Assembly: GCF_004769405.1 (NCBI RefSeq)
Contig: NZ_RQES01000005.1
Location: forward strand, 186,001-250,000
DNA length: 64,000 bases
Direction: 5' to 3'
DNA from: Leptospira selangorensis
GTDB lineage: Bacteria; Spirochaetota; Leptospiria; Leptospirales; Leptospiraceae
Shown: positions 42,728 through 51,253 of the stretch, piece after piece
How positions within the stretch are numbered: the first letter of the stretch is position 1
Layout of the letters: every line of letters begins with the position of its first letter
Made by a program: the position numbers and the translations under genes
The notes under the pieces: model-generated
What the model was told of the DNA's origin: nothing
The model's input: the letters and a program-made list of their open reading frames with translations, nothing else
The model's database searches: none

Positions 42728-43264
42728 ATGATATTAAATAAAGAAGAATGGTTGGATCGGGTGTCTTCTCTTTTCGAGGAAGAAATCCGACTGTACTCCG
42801 AAATCCTGGAGTTAGAGAAAGAAAAGACTGAATCGATCACGAAAGCGGACGGAAGATCTTTGGAAACGATTTCTAAAAAGACCTACGAGTTGATCGTTCA
42901 TGCGAGCGAACTGGAAAGAGTTCGTATGTCTGCTATTCATGATGTTTATATATCAGGTAATTTAGGAATTCCTAAAGAAGGCGAACTTACTCTTACTGAT
43001 TTTTTAAATAAAATAGACCGTGAATCCGAGCACAAGTTGAAACAACTCGGAACAAGATTAAAAGATACGGTTCATAGGCTTAAAGATAAGATCAAAGCCA
43101 ATGATAAATTGATCCGAACCAGACAGGAATTTTTGAAGGCCACTATCGACGCGATGCGAACTAACGCAAACAGCGGAGAAGTCGCAGTTTACGAGGACGA
43201 AAATCCAAGCACAGTCAGGAACAAGAAAAAACGTTCCTCGGTGTTAGTAAACGCTTCCGCGTAA
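42728..43264 (+). CDS. flgN: FlgN-like flagellar export chaperone
   Basis: This is a helical, coiled-coil-rich protein of about 178 residues (LFEEEIRLYSEILELEKEKTESI; DFLNKIDRESEHKLKQL; KATIDAMRTNANSG). Its position directly before flgK and flgL, its size and its helical character match FlgN, the chaperone that guards the hook-associated proteins FlgK and FlgL before export. I start at ATG 42728, with AGGGA about 11 bases upstream, rather than the TTG at 42692. The flgK gene follows 22 bp later. Confidence 0.82.
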   Translation: MILNKEEWLDRVSSLFEEEIRLYSEILELEKEKTESITKADGRSLETISKKTYELIVHASELERVRMSAIHDVYISGNLGIPKEGELTLTDFLNKIDRESEHKLKQLGTRLKDTVHRLKDKIKANDKLIRTRQEFLKATIDAMRTNANSGEVAVYEDENPSTVRNKKKRSSVLVNASA

Positions 43265-43286
43265 GATTGGATAGGAGGGAAGAAGT

Positions 43287-45197
43287 ATGGGATCCACATT
43301 CTCCGGATTAGAAATTGGTAAAAGAGGTCTTGCGGCTCACCAGCAAGCCTTACAAACTACCGGCCATAATATTTCAAACGCGGATAATAAACATTATTCT
43401 CGCCAAAGAGTTGTTTTACAAGCGACAGACCCTCTGTACGAACCTTCTTTGAATCGCGCTCATCTTCCTGGTCAGATCGGTCAAGGTGTCGAGATCGGTT
43501 CCATCGAACGAGTTAGAGATAATTTTATCGATGATAGAATTATCGAAACTTCAGGTGTTAAAGATTATTGGGCAGCAAAGAATGAATATCTCTACCAAGC
43601 AGAGAATATTTTCAACGAGCCAAACGGCACTACTCTTAGAACTTTGATGGATAAATTCTGGTCTTCTTGGGAAGAACTCGCGAATTATCCTGAAGATAAC
43701 GCACATCGTTCCGTTGTTTTAGAAAAAGCGCAAGGCCTCGGAAGCAGAATTGAAGATGTATATCGTAAACTTTCTCAATTGAGAGATCAATCGAACCGTG
43801 AGATCGAAGCTCATGCACTTCATCTAAATACGATCGGAGAAAATATCCGCACCTTAAATGAAAGGATCGCTAAGTCGGAAGCATTGGGTGATAGACCGAA
43901 CGATCTTTACGACAAAAGAGACGCTCTTTTACAAGAACTTTCAGGTTTAACCGATATCACAATCGGTAGAAGTGATGAAGACGAGCTTATGGTATTTATC
44001 GGCCAGCAGATCCTTGTCCAAGGTGGCAAACTCAATAAAGTCGATATATTAGGAAATCCTTCTAAAGATGGCTTACTAGATCTTTATTGGAAGGTTACTG
44101 GAGATCCAGTCCTTCTTCGCAAAGGAAGACTACAAGGTTTGATCGAAGTTAGAGATAAGATCTTGGGCGAGAAAATAGACCAAGTAGATGCTCTTGCGAT
44201 CAACGTTATGGACGTGATCAACGAGATCCATAAAGACGGTTTTGGTCTGAATGGAAATACAAATCAAAACTTCTTTGATATTCGTTCTTTGGCGTTAAAT
44301 ACTTTCGGTGAATATGATTCGGACGGCGATGGTCAGAATGATATCTCTGCAATCTTTAGAGTTACCGGTAAGAATACATTAGACCCTGATCGTCCTGTAG
44401 GGATCAGCGGGACCATGACATTCTTAAAGCCGGATGAAAAAGAAACTCAGGTTTTAATTCCTTATTCTGCAAATGATACTCTGAACGGTATTATCAAACG
44501 TATCAATGCTTCTAAGGTCGGGGTCGTGGCTTATATGAACCACGATAACCAATTAGCATTTAAAGCGACTGTTGCAGAAGATTCTCCTAAGAAAAACTTC
44601 ATTCTTAGACATATTGAAGATTCTGGAGAATTATTAGTCGGTCTGACTGGAATGCTGATGGCTTCCGGACCTTCCGGAGCTTATGATTACAAACGTTTGG
44701 GTGAGATTACCAAACTTCAATCTAAGCCGGAAGATATTACTTTAACTCCACATTTCCATCCTTCTTCTCATTTTAAAGTGAATGAGCATATTGCGAATAA
44801 CGTAGCAAATATCGCAGCAGCAAGAGGAAAGGACGTTGGTGGAACAGGAGATTATAATTCTCCTGGAGGTCATAAGGACGGTAGGAATGCTCTTTTAGTA
44901 GCTTCTTCCCTTAGAAATAATCCTGTGATGGTGGATTATTCCAAAACCACAGACGATTTTTATAATAGTCTGATCTCTAAACTTGCGACTGAAGCAAGAG
45001 AATCAAAACAAGAATTTGGGATCCAATCAGATCTTATGACCGAGCTCGAGAATATGAGACAGTCGGTGATGGGTGTAAGTTTGGACGAGGAAATGGCCAA
45101 TATGGTCCAGTTCCAGCACTCGTACAATGCGTCTGCGAAGATGATCAATACTATGAATGAAATCTTAGATACGATCATCAATCGTTTGGGCGCGTAA
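43287..45197 (+). CDS. flgK: Flagellar hook-associated protein 1
   Basis: FlgK forms the first junction between hook and filament of the periplasmic flagellum. The N-terminus [39 protein letters not shown] is the classic hook-family start, and the C-terminus ([36 protein letters not shown]) is the matching helix. The protein has 636 residues. A variable central domain includes Ca-binding-like [11 protein letters not shown] (about residues 345-355). A ribosome site (GGAGGGAAG) precedes the ATG. It is in the middle of the operon, followed by flgL 29 bp later. Confidence 0.95.
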   Translation: MGSTFSGLEIGKRGLAAHQQALQTTGHNISNADNKHYSRQRVVLQATDPLYEPSLNRAHLPGQIGQGVEIGSIERVRDNFIDDRIIETSGVKDYWAAKNEYLYQAENIFNEPNGTTLRTLMDKFWSSWEELANYPEDNAHRSVVLEKAQGLGSRIEDVYRKLSQLRDQSNREIEAHALHLNTIGENIRTLNERIAKSEALGDRPNDLYDKRDALLQELSGLTDITIGRSDEDELMVFIGQQILVQGGKLNKVDILGNPSKDGLLDLYWKVTGDPVLLRKGRLQGLIEVRDKILGEKIDQVDALAINVMDVINEIHKDGFGLNGNTNQNFFDIRSLALNTFGEYDSDGDGQNDISAIFRVTGKNTLDPDRPVGISGTMTFLKPDEKETQVLIPYSANDTLNGIIKRINASKVGVVAYMNHDNQLAFKATVAEDSPKKNFILRHIEDSGELLVGLTGMLMASGPSGAYDYKRLGEITKLQSKPEDITLTPHFHPSSHFKVNEHIANNVANIAAARGKDVGGTGDYNSPGGHKDGRNALLVASSLRNNPVMVDYSKTTDDFYNSLISKLATEARESKQEFGIQSDLMTELENMRQSVMGVSLDEEMANMVQFQHSYNASAKMINTMNEILDTIINRLGA

Positions 45198-45226
45198 TTC
45201 CGCCGGAATAGCAAGGAGGCGAAGCC

Positions 45227-46495
45227 ATGATGCGGATCACTAACATGATGCAAAATAACAGTCTGGTGAGGACGTTGAATCGTCACCAGTTGTCTTTGGA
45301 CGAAACCCAAAACCAATTGGGTACTGGACAAAGAATTAGAACTCCTTCCGATGATCCTGGAAGAGCGACTAACCAAATGTTCTTCCGATCCAGGATGAAC
45401 GAGTTGGATACTTTCCAAGCAAACATTGACGATGGCTTCGGAAGATTACAACAGATTGACGGAGAATTGGATAGAATAGGTAACCTATTCCAAAGAGCAA
45501 GAGTTCTTGCAGTCCAAGCTTCCAATGGTATTTACCAAGGTGATAAAGGTTTCGAATTAGAAGTCGCTGTCGGTAAAGAGATAGATGAATTACTAAGAGC
45601 GTTAGTCGATATTGCGAACACGAGAGATGCTACAGGAAGACCTCTTTTCGGTGGACATGTGATCGAAAGACCTCCTTTTGAACCGATTGAATCCAAAATT
45701 AAAGGACTCCAAGGATTGGAATTAAAGAACCAATACATCGGAGTAGAATACAGAGGAGATATCGGCGAGCAGATCAGAGAGATCGAAAAGGGAGAATATA
45801 TCCCTGTTACTATTCCCGGAAACAAAGTGTTCTGGGGAACGAACATGAGCGTTACCAGTCGTGTGGATAACTCAGGTTACGTTGCGGTTTCCGATCAAAA
45901 GTTCAAGATAGACGGAGTAGAAGTTCAGGTTTCTGCCGGTGATACCATCGATGATATCATAGACAAGATCAATAACTCTCCGATCGAAGCTAAGGCAAAT
46001 AAACTTGCCCAAGATAATATCAGTCTTAGTTCTACTGCTCCTCATCAGATCTGGTTGGAGGATGTGGATGGTGGAACAGTATTAAGAGATATCGGTTTGA
46101 TCGATGCAGGCAATTCCGAACCTCCTAATAATTACAGCAAGTCTGCAACTGTTACCGGGCTTTCCGTATTCGATGTATTGATCCAGTTCAGGAACGATTT
46201 GATCCAGAAAGACCAAGAAAGAATTTCAGGTCGTGATATCCAGGACTTGGATCTTGCATTAGAAAATGTTCTTCGTTATAGATCCATAGTAGGTGCGAGG
46301 ATGAATCGTATGGAGGAACATTCTCAAAGAGTTTCCTTCGATAAATCTTATATGACCGAACTGCTAGCTAAAAACGAAGGAATCGATTTCCCAGAAACTA
46401 TCATGAACTTGAAGTGGCTGGAAACGATACATCAATATGCGCTTAACGTAGGATCCAAGGTAATTAAATCTACCTTGATGGATTTTCTAAGATAA
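45227..46495 (+). CDS. flgL: Flagellar hook-associated protein 3 (hook-filament junction)
   Basis: FlgL joins FlgK to the filament. The N-terminal RITNMMQNNSLVRTLNRHQLSLDETQNQLGTGQRI and the flagellin-like C-terminal helix (AKNEGIDFPETIMNLKWLETIHQYALNVGSKVIK) fit the family; the size is 422 residues, longer than the enteric protein because of an expanded central domain. SD AAGGAGG stands before the tandem ATG-ATG start at 45227. The fliW gene lies 96 bp downstream, so the operon may continue. Confidence 0.93.
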   Translation: MMRITNMMQNNSLVRTLNRHQLSLDETQNQLGTGQRIRTPSDDPGRATNQMFFRSRMNELDTFQANIDDGFGRLQQIDGELDRIGNLFQRARVLAVQASNGIYQGDKGFELEVAVGKEIDELLRALVDIANTRDATGRPLFGGHVIERPPFEPIESKIKGLQGLELKNQYIGVEYRGDIGEQIREIEKGEYIPVTIPGNKVFWGTNMSVTSRVDNSGYVAVSDQKFKIDGVEVQVSAGDTIDDIIDKINNSPIEAKANKLAQDNISLSSTAPHQIWLEDVDGGTVLRDIGLIDAGNSEPPNNYSKSATVTGLSVFDVLIQFRNDLIQKDQERISGRDIQDLDLALENVLRYRSIVGARMNRMEEHSQRVSFDKSYMTELLAKNEGIDFPETIMNLKWLETIHQYALNVGSKVIKSTLMDFLR

Positions 46496-46591
46496 GAGTG
46501 GAATTCACCGAAATTAAGTCGGGGAATTCTTCTTGTAGTGATTTGAAAAAAGTATAAACTTAGAGCCAAGCTCTGAAAAACAGGTCGGTCG
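46496..46591 (+). promoter_or_regulatory. flgL-fliW gap with an imperfect hairpin
   Basis: GAATTC (46502-46507) recurs at 46526-46531, flanking a short stretch that can pair partly. AGAGC-CAA-GCTCT (46562-46574) forms another small hairpin. No strong T-run is seen, so these look like weak regulatory structures rather than a clear terminator. Confidence 0.3.
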
Positions 46592-47041
46592 ATGTTAGAG
46601 ATCCACAGCAAACCTTTCGGAAAAATAAAAGTTTCGGAGCGACAACTTATCAAATTTCCGGAAGGACTTCTAGGTTTCGGGGGATATAAAAGTTTTGCCC
46701 TAATCGAAGAAGATGAAGAGTCAGTATTCAAATGGCTGCAGTCCATCGACGAAGTGGACCTTGCTTTTGTAGTAATTCCACCTTCTCTATTTAAAAAAGA
46801 ATATAAACCCGTTTTGAGCCAGGAAGAACTGTCTCAAATCGGGTTGCAGGATGTTTCGGAAGCTTTGACCTTAGTCATTGTGACGATTCCGAACGACGAT
46901 CCGGCTTCTATGACAGCAAATCTACAGGGCCCTATTTTAATTAATAAGACTGATTTGACCGGTCGCCAATTCGTATCACGTAACGAGATCCATTCTGTTC
47001 GTGAAAGAATTTTGGAAAGCGCCACTGTGGAGATGTCCTAA
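46592..47041 (+). CDS. fliW: Flagellar assembly factor FliW
   Basis: FliW binds flagellin and also the translational regulator CsrA, linking flagellin level to CsrA activity. The 149-residue protein has the typical opening IKVSERQLIKFPEGLLGFGGYKSFALIE and the end PNDDPASMTANLQGPILINKTD. It is followed by csrA with no gap (stop TAA, then GTG start), the usual fliW-csrA pair. This pair, with flgK-flgL before it, shows that the organism controls filament protein synthesis by the partner-switch known from Bacillus and other bacteria. Confidence 0.94.
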   Translation: MLEIHSKPFGKIKVSERQLIKFPEGLLGFGGYKSFALIEEDEESVFKWLQSIDEVDLAFVVIPPSLFKKEYKPVLSQEELSQIGLQDVSEALTLVIVTIPNDDPASMTANLQGPILINKTDLTGRQFVSRNEIHSVRERILESATVEMS

Positions 47042-47302
47042 GTGCTCGTACTAGCTAGGCGTACTAATGAATCCATTATTATAGGTGACGATATCGAGAT
47101 CGTTATCGTGGATATCAAAGGGGATCAAGTAAAGATCGGGGTCAAGGCTCCTAAAGAAGTTTCCGTTCATAGAGCGGAAGTGTATCGTGAAATCCAGGCT
47201 GAGAATAAGAAAGCCGCCGGTGCGAAAATTAAGCCGGAGGAATTGGGAAAAATTGGCAGCATGCTTAAAAAAACCGATTCGGGCAAAAAAGAAAAATCTT
47301 AA
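47042..47302 (+). CDS. csrA: Carbon storage regulator CsrA
   Basis: CsrA binds GGA motifs in mRNA leaders, often blocking ribosome access. This 86-residue copy has [36 protein letters not shown] with the RNA-contact Arg (HR-E-VY), and an extended Lys-rich C-terminus of about 25 residues beyond the common length. GTG at 47042 directly follows the fliW stop. The 3' end carries the start region of the next gene in another frame. As in Bacillus, FliW just upstream is the expected antagonist. Confidence 0.95.
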   Translation: MLVLARRTNESIIIGDDIEIVIVDIKGDQVKIGVKAPKEVSVHRAEVYREIQAENKKAAGAKIKPEELGKIGSMLKKTDSGKKEKS

Positions 47303-48137
47303 ACTTCTAAGTTTCTTTCTTACCCTTCTATTTACGATCTCCTGTTTGTCTTCCCAAAGAAAGGGAATGGCTTCCTCTTCGGATTCAATCGTATTATATT
47401 ATCTTAAAAAAAGCTCGGAGACTCCTCTCTTCTTACAAGCAGGGACTTGGTTGCCTATTGCTTCGGGAGTTTTGGCCGGTGCCGGTCCGGATCAATTGGA
47501 TAGGGCAGAGTTCATTTCGAGATGGGAAAAACTTTTTAAATTCACTGGAATTTCAAATACAGGCGTTTTTAATTCGGAACCGATCCGACTATTTACGGAA
47601 GATGAATCTTTTCGTTTGGGTGAATTATTATTCAGAGCAGAGTCTGAAATCCCGGACGGACTTCCGCAGGCATACCAAGTAATTATTAAAAGAGAAGATC
47701 CGATCCGTCCAGGACTCAGGATCAGAAGGACTATTTTTTATATTAGAAATAGCCCGGAAGGAATCGTATTAGAATTTTCTGAACTAGGACAGGTGCTCGA
47801 TTTTCAGACTACTTATTCCTTTCAAGACTGGACATTAGTTCCTATCGTAAAGCCGGAACCTTCTTCCAATAACTCTATTTATCTTCCGGAGATCCGTCCT
47901 GAAGGTTTAGATTATCTTGTTTTACCAACGGAAGTAGAAGAAGTCAAAAATCGTATTCTTGTAAAAAACGGTTTTTGGACCGCAAATCCTTCTAAGAAAA
48001 ACGTTGGAACTCCTACCAAAAAAATCCCTAAAACGATAGAAGATCGTTTGAGAACATTGCAGGAACTTTTGGATAAGGGATTGATCTCTAAACAGGAATA
48101 CGAAAAGAAGAAGGCAGAAATTCTAAAAGAGCTGTAA
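47253..48137 (+). CDS. Lipoprotein with a C-terminal SHOCT domain, overlapping csrA
   Basis: This is an exported lipoprotein. The signal [14 protein letters not shown] ends in a lipobox Cys. The middle is a soluble beta-rich domain of unknown type ([39 protein letters not shown]). The last 33 residues ([20 protein letters not shown] and on) are a SHOCT domain, a short helical module often found at the ends of membrane or secreted proteins. The longest frame begins at 47187. I prefer TTG 47253, which gives a short basic region before the hydrophobic segment; the start is uncertain. It is 50 bp inside csrA. Confidence 0.65.
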   Translation: MAACLKKPIRAKKKNLKLLSFFLTLLFTISCLSSQRKGMASSSDSIVLYYLKKSSETPLFLQAGTWLPIASGVLAGAGPDQLDRAEFISRWEKLFKFTGISNTGVFNSEPIRLFTEDESFRLGELLFRAESEIPDGLPQAYQVIIKREDPIRPGLRIRRTIFYIRNSPEGIVLEFSELGQVLDFQTTYSFQDWTLVPIVKPEPSSNNSIYLPEIRPEGLDYLVLPTEVEEVKNRILVKNGFWTANPSKKNVGTPTKKIPKTIEDRLRTLQELLDKGLISKQEYEKKKAEILKEL

Positions 48138-48141
48138 CAAA

Positions 48142-48178
48142 ATAAAACCCGGAAACTTTTTCTGCCTCCGGGTTTTAT
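48142..48178. terminator. Bidirectional terminator after the flagellar/csrA unit
   Basis: ATAAAACCCGGA (48142-48153) and TCCGGGTTTTAT (48167-48178) are perfect inverted arms with a 13-base loop. The A- and T-tracts at the ends serve both directions. It ends the flg-fliW-csrA-lipoprotein transcript and the opposing outer-membrane-protein transcript. Confidence 0.9.
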
Positions 48179-48189
48179 CACGAAGAATA

Positions 48190-49338
48190 TTAGAGATTTT
48201 TAACTAATCCTATGGTTCCGCCATAGTTTCCGAATTGTTCGTTGTCGGTAGTAGAGCTAAGGCTAGGCACTGCACCTGCCTCTACGATTTGGCCTCCAGA
48301 GATCGAAGGTCCTTTCACTTCTCCTACGCTAAAATAGGTAAGCTGGTAGAATCCACCGAATCGGATACCGAATGTTTCGAAAGGTTTAACTACGAAGCCT
48401 GTTTCGAAAGTCATGGTAAATCCGGAAGCTCCTGCAAAAAACCCGTCTTTCGATTTGAATGCATTAAAATCCAAACCGTTATACGCACCTGCAGTAGATC
48501 CGGTGTCTATACCGATCTGAGCTGAACTTAAAGATAAGGTTCCCCAGAAGAAGCTTGTATCTCCTCGGAAGTACCAGTTCATCCAGCTCGATATAGGGAC
48601 TGCAACGCCATAATCTAAAGAGATAGTGGTGATATTATATCTAAGATCTCCGAATCCGATCGCATATCCCGAAATACCATCGGAACTTCCCGAACTAAAA
48701 CCTGGAAGTTTGATCCCGAAGTTGGAATAATCTCCGCTAGTCTTTGCTTGTCCATAACCGATTGAAAATTCGTAACTTACATCATTCGAAGTGTTTAAGT
48801 TGAGAGGTCCCCAACCGTACTTTATCTTCCATTCATTAGTGGTTGTTGTAATTTTATCGGTGGTGTATCTGTTAGAAGTACTGGTAGTAGTGGTCTCCGT
48901 TGTGGACTTTTCTCCCAAAGAAGCGACGATACCTATGAACATATTATCAGATAGTTGATGAGAATATCGAATCTTCGGAAATCCTCCGCTCGGAGTAGTT
49001 TTACTATTTTCTTTGAAGAATTCAGGAGTTCCACCTAATGCGCTTCCGGCAATCCTTACACTATTTAAGATTCCGTTAATGGATTGAGGTCCGCCTTGGT
49101 TCAGACTTCCTGCGACTCCATCTAATTCTAAAATATGTAATAAACCGTTTCCGAGAGTACTACCATTTCCTGAGGAGGAGGAAGAAGAACCGGTGTCGCC
49201 GATAGGAGCTTGGTTCTGAGGTTGTTGGTTGTTCGTAGATTGATTTTTAGGTTGTCTTTGATTATTCGGAGGTGTTTGTCCGAACAAAGAAAAGCAAACT
49301 AGATAGGTTGCCAATAAAGCTAGGATCTTTTTTTTCAT
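48190..49338 (-). CDS. Probable outer-membrane beta-barrel protein with a Gln/Asn-rich leader
   Basis: This 382-residue protein has a signal peptide (KKKILALLATYLVCFSLFG) and a low-complexity region rich in Gln, Asn, Pro and Ser (residues about 25-75). The rest consists of alternating hydrophobic strands, for example SYEFSIGYGQAKTSGDYSN and GFTMTFETGFVVKPFETFGIRFGGFYQLTYF, typical of outer-membrane barrels. I start at ATG 49338 (MKKKILAL); the longer frame to 49440 reads through a terminator hairpin. No ribosome site is obvious. The family is not recognised. Confidence 0.6.
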   Translation of the reverse strand: MKKKILALLATYLVCFSLFGQTPPNNQRQPKNQSTNNQQPQNQAPIGDTGSSSSSSGNGSTLGNGLLHILELDGVAGSLNQGGPQSINGILNSVRIAGSALGGTPEFFKENSKTTPSGGFPKIRYSHQLSDNMFIGIVASLGEKSTTETTTTSTSNRYTTDKITTTTNEWKIKYGWGPLNLNTSNDVSYEFSIGYGQAKTSGDYSNFGIKLPGFSSGSSDGISGYAIGFGDLRYNITTISLDYGVAVPISSWMNWYFRGDTSFFWGTLSLSSAQIGIDTGSTAGAYNGLDFNAFKSKDGFFAGASGFTMTFETGFVVKPFETFGIRFGGFYQLTYFSVGEVKGPSISGGQIVEAGAVPSLSSTTDNEQFGNYGGTIGLVKNL

Positions 49339-49394
49339 GAGGTGCCAGAGTAATAATTTTTTTCCCAAAACACCAATTATTCTGGAAGAGAGCA

Positions 49395-49438
49395 AGGAAA
49401 AAAACAAAAGACCGGAGCGGCCCCCGAAAGGGCCGCTC
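49395..49438 (-). terminator. GC-rich terminator hairpin upstream of the outer-membrane protein gene
   Basis: GAGCGGCCC (49415-49423) and GGGCCGCTC (49430-49438) form a 9-bp GC-rich stem with a 6-base loop. On the minus strand it is followed by TCTTTTGTTTTTTT. This should stop transcripts coming from the SIMPL gene side before the outer-membrane protein gene. The 138 bp between this hairpin and the SIMPL stop (49439-49576) have no credible gene. Confidence 0.8.
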
Positions 49439-49576
49439 ACGTAGTGAGAATAGTGAAGAGAATTGGATATATGTTAACTATTTACCGGGTTATTGGTACT
49501 TAGGTAACAATCCATAAATACCATACCCATATAACCGATTGAAAAGACAGATTTTTTTCACTTATTTACTGTTTTT

Positions 49577-50260
49577 TTAATAAGAAACCTTCAATAAGAT
49601 CTTTGCTTCACGAAATAAATTTCCAGCTTCGATTGGAGTCGCAGATTTTGCGCTCATAGTTTGAAAACCATCCATGACAGGAAGTGGTTCGGAAATTTCT
49701 TGGAAGTCGGCTCTTATCTCTACAAAATCCTTAAATTTTAAACCGAGTGCTGAGAGAATTATATCAGCTTTTTTGCGAGCATCCTTCGCTGCTAATTGTA
49801 AAGCTTCTTGAGAAGCCTTTTCTAAATTTGCATCCGTTGCCTGTAATCGGATCCCTATGATTTGATTCGCTCCATTTTGTATGGATTCATCAATTAGTTT
49901 TCCTGCAGATTCTACTTTAGCTCTTATTAAAACTGTATTGGACGCTACATAACCTTTGATCTGTCGTCCTCCAGATTTAGGATATTCGTATATTGTTTGC
50001 AGACGGATTGCTTCCGTTTGTAATGAAAGTAAGGACTGCTTTTTGAGATATTTTACGAGAGTATCAGTCTTTGAAGAAGTTCTTTCATGAGCCTCTTCTG
50101 CTGTTTTAGATTCCGTTTCTACTCCGATACGGATCTCTACTAATTCCGCTGGTACTGCAACTTTGGAGAATCCGCTAACGATCAGGACTTTTTCTTGTTC
50201 TGCGAATGTGGAACCTAGGCTAGCGAATAATAATATGCACCCGAATAATATTTTTTTCAT
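49577..50260 (-). CDS. SIMPL (DUF541) domain periplasmic protein
   Basis: This 227-residue protein has a signal peptide (KKILFGCILLFASLGSTFA) and a SIMPL/DUF541 domain: VSGFSKVAVPAELVEIRIGVETESKTAEEA, RLQTIYEYPKSGGRQIKGYVASNTVLIRAK, and the helix QEALQLAAKDARKKADIILSALG. The family includes periplasmic proteins linked to oxidative-stress tolerance in Brucella and E. coli (BP26, YggE); the exact role is not known. I start at ATG 50260 with SD GGAG five bases ahead. The terminator at 49395-49438 follows. Confidence 0.85.
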   Translation of the reverse strand: MKKILFGCILLFASLGSTFAEQEKVLIVSGFSKVAVPAELVEIRIGVETESKTAEEAHERTSSKTDTLVKYLKKQSLLSLQTEAIRLQTIYEYPKSGGRQIKGYVASNTVLIRAKVESAGKLIDESIQNGANQIIGIRLQATDANLEKASQEALQLAAKDARKKADIILSALGLKFKDFVEIRADFQEISEPLPVMDGFQTMSAKSATPIEAGNLFREAKILLKVSY

Positions 50261-50368
50261 AAAAACTCCGAAGGTAAGACCTATTTCCATTCGGGAAAAT
50301 TCCCGAATGGTTCGGATTTTTAGATTTTATTCCAAGTTATAAAAATTGAAATTTGTAAGAAGAATTTC

Positions 50369-51253
50369 TCAGTATTTTACGAATTCTTTATCAAGTTCGT
50401 CTTGGTAACGGCTAACCCGCTTTTTTAAGTTCTTCTTCCCTACATAATATTTTCCTTCTTCTTCTCGTTTCGCCTTCTCCGTAAATTTTTCGGAACGATG
50501 AGAAAGGTAAGGATGTGTCATAAAATATTCTTGGATGGGAGAAGTGGCATTTTCTTTTCCACCGCTTGCTTCTTGTAGTTTGAGGAAGGTCCTTCCCATT
50601 GCAAACGGATCATAATATTCTCTGAGCAGTAGGTCATAACCGTAGGAGTCGGCTTCATCTTCTTGATTTTTTCCGAAAGAAGGTTTTAGAAGTATGGCTG
50701 CGGTTAAATCTGCAAGCTCTCCTAGAGTAGAGGCACCGATCTTCTTCGCTAATAATTCTCCTCTCACCATGTCCATGCAGTGAGAAAGCTCTACATGGCC
50801 GATTTCATGTCCGATTACTGCGACCAATTCCGCTTCTGAATTTACCATGGAGAGAAGTCCCTTGGTTACGAATAAGACCCCACCGGGCATTGCATAGGCA
50901 TTCGGAATGGAAGAATCCATTATAAAAATCCTATACTCGAATCTTTTATCTTTCCCGACAGTAAGATTGGAAACCAGACTTCTTAAATAGATCAGATCCG
51001 GATCTTTTTCATCTGCATAGGACTCGTAACGTAATGCAACTGAATCTCCTAACTTCTTCTCATCCAGATCGCTAATAGGCATAAGTTTTGTAAGAGAACG
51101 ATCCAAGGTTTTGATCGGTTTTCCCAATAGTTGGAATGCGGGAGAAAGAGTGGCGGGCATTTCCACATTCGCCTTACTCTTTATCGCTAAAAATGAGATG
51201 GTGGCTCCGGACGCTAAAAGAATAACGAAGAATAATAATCGGTTACGGAGCAT
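50369..51253 (-). CDS. M48-family metalloprotease, exported
   Basis: This 294-residue protein has an N-terminal membrane signal (RLLFFVILLASGATISFLAI) and a zinc protease domain with HEIGHVELSH (the HEXXH motif) and the third ligand Glu in EADSYGYDLL. The segments NAYAMPGGVLFVTKGLL and the C-terminal MTHPYLSHRSEK are typical of BepA/LoiP/HtpX-type M48 proteins, which handle misfolded or outer-membrane proteins in the periplasm. I start at ATG 51253 with SD GGAG seven bases ahead. It overlaps the stop of the giant DUF2339 gene by 11 bp. Confidence 0.87.
   Translation of the reverse strand: MLRNRLLFFVILLASGATISFLAIKSKANVEMPATLSPAFQLLGKPIKTLDRSLTKLMPISDLDEKKLGDSVALRYESYADEKDPDLIYLRSLVSNLTVGKDKRFEYRIFIMDSSIPNAYAMPGGVLFVTKGLLSMVNSEAELVAVIGHEIGHVELSHCMDMVRGELLAKKIGASTLGELADLTAAILLKPSFGKNQEDEADSYGYDLLLREYYDPFAMGRTFLKLQEASGGKENATSPIQEYFMTHPYLSHRSEKFTEKAKREEEGKYYVGKKNLKKRVSRYQDELDKEFVKY

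Noticed and set aside
47187..47252. Longer N-terminus of the SHOCT lipoprotein
   Set aside because: It puts 22 extra, very basic residues before the signal peptide and reads deeper through csrA.
43270..48137. A CRISPR array or phage segment in the flagellar area
   Set aside because: No regularly spaced repeats, integrase or phage genes; all frames are flagellar or regulatory genes.
49339..49440. Upstream extension of the outer-membrane protein frame
   Set aside because: It runs through a strong terminator hairpin, and a proper signal peptide begins at ATG 49338.
49474..49530. 18-codon minus-strand ORF between the SIMPL gene and the GC-rich hairpin
   Set aside because: No ribosome site and no recognisable product; a 3' UTR or RNA is as likely.
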